The notes under the pieces were generated by a model. That model was given only the letters and a program-made list of their open reading frames with translations, did no database searches and had not been told where the DNA came from. Below, piece after piece: positions 1-5,528 of a stretch of 6,476 nucleotides of DNA. Source of the stretch: Dehalococcoidia bacterium. Its GTDB lineage: Bacteria; Chloroflexota; Dehalococcoidia; Lucifugimonadales; UBA3495. Each line of letters opens with the position of its first letter. Position 1 is the stretch's first letter. The position numbers and the translations under genes were made by a program. Location of the stretch: the NCBI GenBank assembly GCA_022823105.1, contig JAJDXU010000120.1, forward strand, positions 1 to 6,476, in the 5' to 3' direction.

Positions 1-49
1 CAGGCCGATCGATGCGCGATGGGGCATCCTTATCGTTCAAGCGTGATGG
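1..49. other. Left edge: no supportable gene
   Basis: All three forward frames could be open from before the window, but they stop soon or run into the repeat element: one stops at 44-46 and another at 73-75. The peptide ends are too short to assign to any family. The tail of an upstream gene may be present but cannot be shown. Confidence 0.4.
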
Positions 50-184
50 CAGGGCAATCGCATTTGGAGTTTTGACGCCCGTCACTCCTGCGAAAGAACG
101 TCACCCCGTGCTTGATACGGGGCCGGAGTCCAGAGGCCACCGAATAAAGACAACGAGCGCGAAAATGCCGATTTCAGGCACTGG

Positions 185-204
185 ATACCGGCTTTCGCCG
201 GTAT
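185..204. repeat. Perfect 8-bp stem hairpin within the repeat element
   Basis: ATACCGGC (185-192) and GCCGGTAT (197-204) are exact reverse complements around a TTTC loop. The hairpin is the right-hand end of the dispersed repeat. No T-run follows, so it is not a canonical intrinsic terminator. Confidence 0.75.
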
Positions 205-212
205 GACGGTGG

Positions 213-242
213 GTAGAAGAGCCCTATGTGGAAGAGCCCTAT
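213..242. repeat. Tandem direct repeat, two 15-bp units
   Basis: GTAGAAGAGCCCTAT (213-227) is followed immediately by GTGGAAGAGCCCTAT (228-242), with 14 of 15 positions identical. The pair lies between the middle and outer right arms of the inverted-repeat element and ends 51 bp before the -35 box of the first gene. It could be a small slippage duplication inside the element or a pair of binding sites; the sequence does not decide. Confidence 0.8.
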
Positions 243-293
243 ACAGTGGCCAACAATTGAAATGCGATTGACCTGAGCGGGATGGGCGATTCG

Positions 294-322
294 TTGACAG
301 ACCCGGCGGCAAACTTTACACT
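294..322 (+). promoter_or_regulatory. Sigma70-type promoter for the DUF1501 gene
   Basis: A perfect TTGACA -35 box (294-299) and a TACACT -10 box (317-322, four of six consensus bases) are separated by 17 bp. Transcription would start near 329-330, giving a leader of about 55 nt before the ATG at 385. The promoter lies 18 bp outside the right arm of the repeat element, so it belongs to the gene and not to the repeat. Box matching was done by eye. Confidence 0.6.
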
Positions 323-332
323 TCCGCTATCA

Positions 333-355
333 GCCAGACGCGCGCTGGCGTTTTT
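333..355 (+). terminator. Leader hairpin with T-run: weak terminator or attenuator candidate
   Basis: GCCAG (333-337) pairs with CTGGC (345-349) around a 7-nt loop (338-344). A run of five T follows at 351-355. The stem is only 5 bp. It lies between the candidate promoter and the ribosome binding site, so it would act on the leader of the DUF1501 transcript if it acts at all. Alternatively it ends transcription arriving from upstream, or has no function. Confidence 0.3.
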
Positions 356-367
356 CGGTTGCACTAA

Positions 368-374
368 AAGGAGG
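368..374 (+). promoter_or_regulatory. Strong ribosome binding site of the DUF1501 gene
   Basis: AAGGAGG is a full match to the anti-Shine-Dalgarno complement and ends 10 nt before the ATG at 385. It fixes the start. The in-frame upstream stretch is open back to a TGA at 295-297 but contains no ATG, GTG or TTG codon, so no longer protein is possible. Confidence 0.85.
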
Positions 375-384
375 CCCTCGAAAG

Positions 385-1515
385 ATGACCACCACCAATA
401 AAAGCCGGTCCCTCGTCGTTATTCAGCTGGCTGGCGCCAATGACCCGCTGAATACCGTGATCCCCTACGCCGACGGTCTGTACTACGACTTTCGTCCCAA
501 CGTAGGCGTTCCGACCGACCAGGTGATCCCCATCGATGGACGGTTCGCATTCAACCCCAACATGGCGCCGATCAAGGCGCTTTGGGACGAAGGCAAGGTC
601 GCCATCGTCAATGGCATCGGCTACCCCAATCCGAACCGCTCCCACTTCCGCAGCATGGATATCTGGCACACGTGCGAGCCCGAAAAGATCGCCACGGAAG
701 GTTGGTTGGGACGGGTCATCCGAGACCTCGATCCGCAGGGTCAGAACGTCATCACCGGCGTCAACTTCGGCCGCGGCCTGCCCCGGTCAATGGGGGCCCC
801 GGGCGTTCCCGTCGCCTCCGTCGGAAACCTCGAAACTTACGGATTGTTCCCAGACGTTGAAGAAGAACGAATCCGTGGCCTGTGCCTGGACGCCTTCGGC
901 AAAATGTACGGCGGCGCAATCCAGGACGCCGTGATGGACTATCTCGGCCAGACCGGGCGCGACGCCCTGAAGGGAGCCGACATCCTTCGTACCGCTCCTG
1001 AGGGCTATTCCTCCACCGTCGAATACGCCGACAACCCCATCGCCCAGGCTCTCAAAAACGCCGCCCAGGTCATGACCGCCGACCTCGGCACGCGTATCTA
1101 CTACACCCAGCATGGCAGCTTCGACACCCACGGCGACGAGGTCAAGGTGCATGGTGGGTTGTGGAATCAGGTCGCCGGCGCCGTCAGCGATTTCATGGCT
1201 GACCTGTCCGAACACGGCAAAGAAGACGATGCCGTCGTCCTCATCTGGACTGAGTTCGGTCGCCGCATCCGCGACAACGGTTCCGGAACTGACCACGGCT
1301 CCGGAGGCACCGCGTTCATCATCGGCAACCAGGTCAACGGCGGATTCTACGGCGAGTACCCTTCCCTGGCCGAAAAGGATCAGTTGGACGGCGACTTGCA
1401 TTTCAACAACGACTTCCGCTCTACCTATTCGACCATCGCCGATAAGTGGCTCGGCCTCGATCCCGCGCCCATCGTCAACGGCCAGTTCGAACAGTGGGAT
1501 TTCATCCGCAACTGA
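385..1515 (+). CDS. DUF1501 family protein (alkaline-phosphatase-like fold), no export signal
   Basis: The 376-residue protein covers the usual length of a DUF1501 domain (Pfam PF07394). The family groups with alkaline phosphatase/sulfatase-like metalloenzymes, but I know of no established substrate. Visible family blocks in order are LAGANDPLNTVIPY (15-28), YYDFRP (33-38), NRSHF (84-88, Ser86 a candidate nucleophile), GWLGR, GSFDTH (244-249), WTEFGRR (288-294), TDHG (302-305) and GGFYGEYP near the C-terminus. Asp20, Asp247, His249, Asp303 and His304 are plausible metal ligands by analogy with the fold. Many family members begin with a twin-arginine (Tat) signal. This one starts directly at the domain, and no upstream start codon exists. 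The first motif reads GAND-P where many relatives have GGxD-G. It is the first gene of the cluster, 49 bp before the DUF1800 gene. Family assignment is firm; enzymatic function is unknown. Confidence 0.92.
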   Translation: MTTTNKSRSLVVIQLAGANDPLNTVIPYADGLYYDFRPNVGVPTDQVIPIDGRFAFNPNMAPIKALWDEGKVAIVNGIGYPNPNRSHFRSMDIWHTCEPEKIATEGWLGRVIRDLDPQGQNVITGVNFGRGLPRSMGAPGVPVASVGNLETYGLFPDVEEERIRGLCLDAFGKMYGGAIQDAVMDYLGQTGRDALKGADILRTAPEGYSSTVEYADNPIAQALKNAAQVMTADLGTRIYYTQHGSFDTHGDEVKVHGGLWNQVAGAVSDFMADLSEHGKEDDAVVLIWTEFGRRIRDNGSGTDHGSGGTAFIIGNQVNGGFYGEYPSLAEKDQLDGDLHFNNDFRSTYSTIADKWLGLDPAPIVNGQFEQWDFIRN

Positions 1516-1540
1516 CCCGAAGTTCTGGCCTCACTAGAAT
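1512..1540 (+). promoter_or_regulatory. Possible weak internal promoter before the DUF1800 gene
   Basis: CTGACC (1512-1517, four of six -35 bases) and TAGAAT (1535-1540, five of six -10 bases) are separated by 17 bp. They straddle the DUF1501 stop codon. A start near 1547 would give a leader of about 18 nt. Such matches arise easily by chance, and read-through from the upstream promoter would be enough. Confidence 0.2.
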
Positions 1541-1554
1541 CAATTGATAATTGA
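1540..1554. repeat. AT-rich 6-bp inverted repeat in the DUF1501-DUF1800 gap
   Basis: TCAATT (1540-1545) and AATTGA (1549-1554) are exact reverse complements around GAT. The right arm overlaps the first bases of the GAGGAG ribosome binding site (1553-1558). It could be a small operator or a weak hairpin hiding the site, or chance. Confidence 0.35.
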
Positions 1555-1564
1555 GGAGACAATC

Positions 1565-2980
1565 ATGAGCAGTGCTGACATTGCCTTGATGGCTCACCTG
1601 ATGCGCAGGGCCGGATTCGGCGCCAGCCGAGATGAACTGGAGCAGAAGGTGGCCCAGGGTTACGAAGCGGTCGTCGAAGACTTGCTGCACCCGGCCAGCG
1701 CCAACGCCATGCCCGACGACTTGATCCGCCGATTCCACGTGGACATGGCCGAAATGCGTGAGCTCAACAGCGCAGGCGCCTACTGGATCTACCGCATGGT
1801 GACCACCGACAACCCCCTGGAAGAGAAGATGGCGCTATTCTGGCACAGCCTCTTCGCCACCGGCTACTCCAAGCTCAACCAGGCCCGCTCGCTGATGAAC
1901 CAGATCGACACCTTCCGCCGGAACTCCTTGGGCTCTTTCCATACCATGCTGGTTGAACTGTCCAGGGACCCGGCCATGATCATCTGGCTGGACAACAACG
2001 ACAACCACAAGGGCGACATCAACGAGAACTACGGCCGTGAGTTGCTGGAACTCTTCTCCATGGGGATCGGCAACTACACGGAGGACGATGTCAAGGAATG
2101 CGCCCGGGCTTTCACCGGTTGGACCCTCGGCAACGCCGAATACATGGCCACCCGCGCCAGTCGAGATTCCATCTGGCCCTACAGCCGTATCGCTTGGCAC
2201 TTTGAATACCGCGACCACGACCACGACGACGGCGAAAAGACGTTCCTCGGCCAAACCGGCAACTTCAACGGTGAGGACATCATCGACATCATCTGCCAGC
2301 AAGAGGCCACCGCTCGATTCGTCAGCACCAGGCTCTTCCAGTTCTTCGCAGCCGACGAGCTGGATGACGACGGGCAAGCCGTCATTGACGAGATGATGGC
2401 GTCCTATTTCGCGTCGAATTACGAAATCCGGTCCGTCCTTCGCACCCTCTTCAACTCCGACTACTTCAAGTCGGAATCCTCCAGGTTTGCCAGGGTCAAA
2501 GGCCCGGTCGAACTGGTGGTTGGCGCGGTCCGCATGGCCGGCACCTATCGCGAACCTACTTTCGGGGCCGACCAATTGGCTCGGTACACGCTGTACATGG
2601 GTCAGGGCATCTTCCAGCCGCCCAGCGTGGAAGGTTGGCACGAAGGCGCCGAATGGATCGACAGCGGCGCGCTGGTCGAACGCGTCAACTTTGTCGGCAA
2701 AGAACTCGGTGATCCCGGCAACCCGGGCGTCAAAGCGCTCATCGACCGCATGGCCGGCCAGTCCGACTCACCGTTGTCCGCCGAGGCTCAGGTCGAATTC
2801 TGCGCAGATCTGTTGGGCCCCGTGGAGCTCTCCGACGCTACCCGCAACTCACTCACCGAGTTTGCCGCCCAGCAGGGCCAGGCCGACCTCCGCCCAGGCC
2901 AACGCGACGAGGCTGACGACCAGCGAATCGCCAACCTCCTGCGCCTGATCACGGCCACCCGTGAGTACCAACTGGCCTGA
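1565..2980 (+). CDS. DUF1800 family protein
   Basis: A 471-residue protein matching the DUF1800 family (Pfam PF08811, usually about 450-550 residues) from end to end. Blocks in order: HLMRRAGFG (11-19), the EKMALFWHSLFAT segment (Trp93, His94), RDPAMIIWLDN, NENYGRELLELFSMG (153-167), YTEDDVKE, CARAFTGW, HDDGEKTFLGQTGNF (from His220), YEIRSVLRTLF, VKGPVELVVG, and MGQGIFQPPSVEGW (ending at Trp358). The ATG at 1565 is chosen because GAGGAG (1553-1558) sits 6 nt upstream; an in-frame TTG at 1544 would add only seven residues and lacks its own site. No hydrophobic signal sequence is visible at the N-terminus. DUF1800 and DUF1501 genes are frequent neighbours across bacteria, which suggests a shared process, but the activity is not established as far as I know. 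Residues from about 395 onward are less conserved and rich in Ala, Gln and Asp. Confidence 0.93.
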   Translation: MSSADIALMAHLMRRAGFGASRDELEQKVAQGYEAVVEDLLHPASANAMPDDLIRRFHVDMAEMRELNSAGAYWIYRMVTTDNPLEEKMALFWHSLFATGYSKLNQARSLMNQIDTFRRNSLGSFHTMLVELSRDPAMIIWLDNNDNHKGDINENYGRELLELFSMGIGNYTEDDVKECARAFTGWTLGNAEYMATRASRDSIWPYSRIAWHFEYRDHDHDDGEKTFLGQTGNFNGEDIIDIICQQEATARFVSTRLFQFFAADELDDDGQAVIDEMMASYFASNYEIRSVLRTLFNSDYFKSESSRFARVKGPVELVVGAVRMAGTYREPTFGADQLARYTLYMGQGIFQPPSVEGWHEGAEWIDSGALVERVNFVGKELGDPGNPGVKALIDRMAGQSDSPLSAEAQVEFCADLLGPVELSDATRNSLTEFAAQQGQADLRPGQRDEADDQRIANLLRLITATREYQLA

Positions 2981-3013
2981 CCCAGCGCGGCCCCACACAA
3001 ATCCGGCTGACAC

Positions 3014-3040
3014 ATAGGGGCGAAAGCAGATCGCCCCTAT
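3014..3040. repeat. Perfect 10-bp-arm palindrome between the DUF1800 and NHL genes
   Basis: ATAGGGGCGA (3014-3023) and TCGCCCCTAT (3031-3040) are exact reverse complements around a 7-nt loop. An A-rich stretch follows instead of a T-run, so it does not look like an intrinsic terminator on either strand. A -10-like TATACT (3038-3043) overlaps the right arm, and a -35-like CTGACA (3007-3012) abuts the left arm, but the 25-bp spacing is too long for a normal promoter. From memory, palindromes of the TAGGGGCG...CGCCCCTA type recur in some environmental bacterial genomes. It may therefore be a dispersed repeat, an RNA-stabilising hairpin or an operator. Confidence 0.8.
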
Positions 3041-3050
3041 ACTAAAAATG

Positions 3051-3054
3051 GGAG
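3051..3054 (+). promoter_or_regulatory. Ribosome binding site of the NHL gene
   Basis: GGAG, preceded by another G, lies 7 nt before the ATG at 3062. The same frame runs into a TGA at 3008-3010 without another ATG, GTG or TTG start, so 3062 is the only reasonable start. Confidence 0.7.
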
Positions 3055-3061
3055 ACTTGTC

Positions 3062-4084
3062 ATGACTACCGCCGTCGCCGCTGGCCCGGTGGAATACATC
3101 AAGACCATCGGCCTCACCACCAACCAGAGCGGCCGAGGGTTCACCAACCCCTACGACTGCGCTTTCACCGCAGACGGTCGCATCCTGATCCTCAACCGCT
3201 GCGACACCGTCCGGGCGTCGCTGGTCCGCATCGGCGTCATGAATTGGGAGGAGGATTACCTCGGTGAGTTCAGCCGGGGCTACGGGCGCGGCGATGGCCA
3301 ATGGATCCATCCCGTCGCCATGGCGCTGGACGCCAATGATGTCGTATACGTCACGGACGAACAACAGCACCGTATCACGGCCCTGGATCTCGAAGGTAAT
3401 TTCGTCCGCCAGTGGGGCGAACCCGGTGACGGACCCGGCCAGATGCAGGGACCTTCCGGGCTGGCCATCAACGGCCAGGGCGCCCTCTACGTCGCTGAGC
3501 AGGGTAACAACCGCATCCAGCGTTTCACCACCACCGGCGAATCCCTCGGGGTATGGGGTGAAGCAGGCGACGGTCCCGGGCAATTCAACATGCCCTGGGG
3601 CATTGGCCTGGATTCCAATGGAAACGTGTACGTCGCCGATTGGCGCAACGACCGTATCCAGAAGTTCACGCCCGACGGGCAATTCATCGATCAATACGGA
3701 TCGTCCGGTGAAGGCCGGTTGAGCCGACCCTCCGGCGTTTGCGTCGATGCTGACGGTTACATGTTCGTGTCCGATTGGGGGAACGAACGCCTCCAGGTTT
3801 TCGATCCGGATGGCGCGTTCGTGCAAACCCTGCGCGGACAGGCTACCCTTTCCAAGTGGGCGCAGGATTTCATGTCGGTCAATCCCGACGAACGAAACAC
3901 TCGTGAAATGTCCAACCTGACGCCCGAGTTGCCTCCGCACTTCGACACTCCGTACCTTATCTCATCGCAGACTGAACCGTACTTCTGGGGACCCGTTTCG
4001 GTCAGGTTGGATTCGGAAGGCCGTTTGTTTGTCGTGGAATCCAATCGCCACCGCATACAGGTGTATCAACGCCGTAAGGACTGA
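3062..4084 (+). CDS. NHL-repeat six-bladed beta-propeller protein
   Basis: The 340-residue protein is almost entirely NHL repeats (Pfam PF01436). Six blades can be counted from their start motifs: NPYDCAFT (29), HPVAMALD (83), GPSGLAIN (130), MPWGIGLD (177), RPSGVCVD (222) and GPVSVRLD (310). Each carries the G-x-hydrophobic-Y/F-V-A/S-D/E core followed by an R-I/L-Q-type strand. Blades 2, 3 and 4 are spaced exactly 47 residues apart and share a W-G-E-P/A-G-D-G-P-G-Q linker. An insertion of about 42 residues separates blades 5 and 6. No signal peptide or membrane segment is visible, so the protein is predicted to be cytosolic. NHL propellers serve as binding scaffolds or as lyases such as peptidyl-hydroxyglycine lyase; no catalytic assignment is justified here. 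Its stop codon is only 7 nt before the glcD-like start, which points to co-transcription. Confidence 0.9.
   Translation: MTTAVAAGPVEYIKTIGLTTNQSGRGFTNPYDCAFTADGRILILNRCDTVRASLVRIGVMNWEEDYLGEFSRGYGRGDGQWIHPVAMALDANDVVYVTDEQQHRITALDLEGNFVRQWGEPGDGPGQMQGPSGLAINGQGALYVAEQGNNRIQRFTTTGESLGVWGEAGDGPGQFNMPWGIGLDSNGNVYVADWRNDRIQKFTPDGQFIDQYGSSGEGRLSRPSGVCVDADGYMFVSDWGNERLQVFDPDGAFVQTLRGQATLSKWAQDFMSVNPDERNTREMSNLTPELPPHFDTPYLISSQTEPYFWGPVSVRLDSEGRLFVVESNRHRIQVYQRRKD
4075..4080 (+). promoter_or_regulatory. Ribosome binding site that sets the TTG start of the GlcD-like gene
   Basis: TAAGGA lies inside the last codons of the NHL gene and ends 11 nt before the TTG at 4092. The reading frame upstream has only another TTG, deep in the NHL gene at 4029. 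The family N-terminus, a short helix followed by an Asp-Asp-Tyr-Val-Ile-Asp-type segment, fits a start at 4092. Translation is probably coupled to the end of the NHL gene. Confidence 0.55.
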
Positions 4085-4091
4085 ACAGCAG

Positions 4092-5525
4092 TTGTCCAAC
4101 GACGACTTCATCACCAGGATCAAGGCAGTCGTAGGTGACGATTATGTAATCGATCACCGCGAAGACCTGCTGGTTTATGAATACGACGGCTCCGTCGACC
4201 GCTCGATGCCTCGGGCGGTCGTTCTGCCGGCTAACACCCGGGAAGTCAGCGAGGTCATGGCCTTGGCGTATCAGGCCGGCGTAACCGTGGTCGGACGCGG
4301 CAGCGGCACCGGCCTCAGCGGCGGCGCCATTACGCCCCCAGACGGCCTGCAGATCGCCTTTCCTAGAATGGATCGCATTCTGGAGGTTGACCAGATCAAT
4401 CGCACGGCGCTCGTTGAACCCGGCGTAATCAATCTTGACCTCGACAATCACGTCCGCAAATTCGGCATGAGGTATGCGCCGGATCCGTCCAGCCAGCGCG
4501 CTTGCAGTCTCGGCGGCAACATCGCCGAAAACGCCGGCGGACCGCATTGCCTGGCCTACGGCGCAACCACCAATCACGTCATCGGCATGGAAGTGGTCCT
4601 GGAAGACGGCCAAATCGTCTATCTCGGCGGCCAGGCTCGCGAATCCACGGGCTACGACCTTCGTGGAGCGTTCGTGGGTTCCGAGGGCACGTTCGGCATC
4701 GCCACGCAGATCCTCGTTCGCTTGTTGCCCACCCCTGAGTCTGTACGCACTTTCCTGGGAATATTCCCCGATATCGACTCCGCGTGCACCGCCGTTTCCG
4801 CCGTAATCGGTTACGGGATTGTTCCCGCCGCCCTTGAGATGATCGATGCCCTCAGCATCAAAGCCGTACAGAACGTTACCGACGCGGGCTACCCCAACGA
4901 TGCCGGCGCCGTATTGCTCATCGAACTTGAAGGTCTGCACGAAGAGGTGGAGGAAGTAACCCGGGACGTCGAGTCCGCCTTGTGGGATACCGGCGCCGCC
5001 GACGTTCGTATCGCCGAAGATGATGCAGAGCGGGAGCGCTTGTGGGTGGGTCGCAAGACCGCTTTCGGCGCTTTCGGCACCATCGCTCCCAACTATTACC
5101 TGGTGGACGGCGTTGTGCCCAGGACCCGATTGACCCAGATGCTGCGGAAAGTCACTGAAGTTAGCGAACGTTACGGAATCACCATCGCCAACGTTTTCCA
5201 TGCCGGCGACGGCAATCTCCACCCCTGCATGCTTTTCGACGCCCGCGAGCCTGGCGTCATGGAAAGCGCCATGTCCGCCGCCGCCGAGCTCATGGAGGAG
5301 TGCGCCGCCTTGGGCGGCACGCTGAGCGGTGAACACGGCATCGGCCTCGAAAAGAAAGAATTCATGCCGCTGGTGTACGACGATGTCGATATGGCCGCCA
5401 TGCAGCGCGTGAGAGAGGCTTTCGCTCCACAAAACCGACTCAACCCCGGCAAGATATTCCCCGACGGCAGTTATTACAGGCCGGCTCCCCACCCGGCAGC
5501 GCATACCGCCGGCCTGTACGCATGA
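4092..5525 (+). CDS. glcD: GlcD-type FAD-linked 2-hydroxyacid dehydrogenase (glycolate/D-lactate oxidase family)
   Basis: The 477-residue protein has the full GlcD layout. An FAD-binding PCMH-type domain (PF01565) occupies about residues 35-210, with GRGSGTGLSGG at 68-78, the SLGGNIAENAGG block and GSEGTFGIATQ. The C-terminal FAD-oxidase domain (PF02913) carries HAGDGNLHP (His370, His377), SGEHGIG (Glu414, His415) and the closing LNPGKIFPDG. Family members oxidise glycolate, D-lactate, D-2-hydroxyglutarate or similar 2-hydroxyacids. They pass electrons through FAD to an iron-sulfur partner or a quinone. The substrate here cannot be read from the sequence. The start is a TTG with TAAGGA 11 nt upstream; no ATG fits the family N-terminus. 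The gene follows the NHL gene by 7 nt and precedes a GlcE-like gene by 3 nt. Family is certain; the symbol denotes family level only. Confidence 0.92.
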   Translation: MSNDDFITRIKAVVGDDYVIDHREDLLVYEYDGSVDRSMPRAVVLPANTREVSEVMALAYQAGVTVVGRGSGTGLSGGAITPPDGLQIAFPRMDRILEVDQINRTALVEPGVINLDLDNHVRKFGMRYAPDPSSQRACSLGGNIAENAGGPHCLAYGATTNHVIGMEVVLEDGQIVYLGGQARESTGYDLRGAFVGSEGTFGIATQILVRLLPTPESVRTFLGIFPDIDSACTAVSAVIGYGIVPAALEMIDALSIKAVQNVTDAGYPNDAGAVLLIELEGLHEEVEEVTRDVESALWDTGAADVRIAEDDAERERLWVGRKTAFGAFGTIAPNYYLVDGVVPRTRLTQMLRKVTEVSERYGITIANVFHAGDGNLHPCMLFDAREPGVMESAMSAAAELMEECAALGGTLSGEHGIGLEKKEFMPLVYDDVDMAAMQRVREAFAPQNRLNPGKIFPDGSYYRPAPHPAAHTAGLYA

Positions 5526-5528
5526 TGC

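Larger units (their letters stand above)
50..275. repeat. Nested inverted-repeat element (MITE-like / dispersed intergenic repeat)
   Basis: Three sets of inverted arms are nested around one centre. The outer arms, CAGGGCAATCGCATTT (50-65) and AAATGCGATTGACCTG (260-275), match at 15 of 16 positions. The middle arms, CCGTCACTCCTGCGAAAG (79-96) and CTTTCGCCGGTATGACGG (192-209), match at 15 of 18. The inner arms, GGAGTCCAG (125-133) and CTGGATACC (181-189), match at 7 of 9. The right middle arm overlaps a perfect 8-bp hairpin (185-192/197-204, loop TTTC). A 6-bp hairpin CCCCGT/ACGGGG sits at 104-109/117-122. The middle and inner arms resemble the widespread GTCATTCC...GCGAAAG...CTGGATTCC family of bacterial intergenic repeats, whose translations give spurious proteins with an IPAKAGIQ-like string; that string is readable here on the minus strand. 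No transposase is encoded. Mobility by a transposase acting in trans is inference. Confidence 0.7.

Noticed and set aside
12..206. A 64-codon plus-strand frame at the left edge
   Set aside because: It runs through the inverted-repeat element, lacks a convincing ribosome binding site and resembles no family.
76..212. CRISPR-like repeat array
   Set aside because: The repeats here are inverted arms of a hairpin element. There are no regularly spaced direct repeats with unique spacers and no cas genes.
82..312. A 76-codon minus-strand frame containing an IPAKAGIQ-like string
   Set aside because: This is the typical spurious translation of the dispersed intergenic repeat and not a gene.
1835..2641. 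A minus-strand open frame of 268 codons antisense to DUF1800
   Set aside because: Its long Val runs mirror Asp/Asn/His codon clusters of the sense gene. No domain is recognisable.
3014..3040. Intrinsic terminator for the DUF1800 gene
   Set aside because: The stem is strong, but no T-run follows on either strand.
3048..3065. Five-codon mini frame ending in TGA over the NHL start codon
   Set aside because: It overlaps the ribosome binding site of the NHL gene and has no upstream site of its own; most likely chance.
2849..3940. A minus-strand open frame of 363 codons spanning the DUF1800 end and the NHL gene
   Set aside because: Its periodic text is the mirror of the NHL blades, and it crosses the intergenic palindrome. 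No independent coding evidence.
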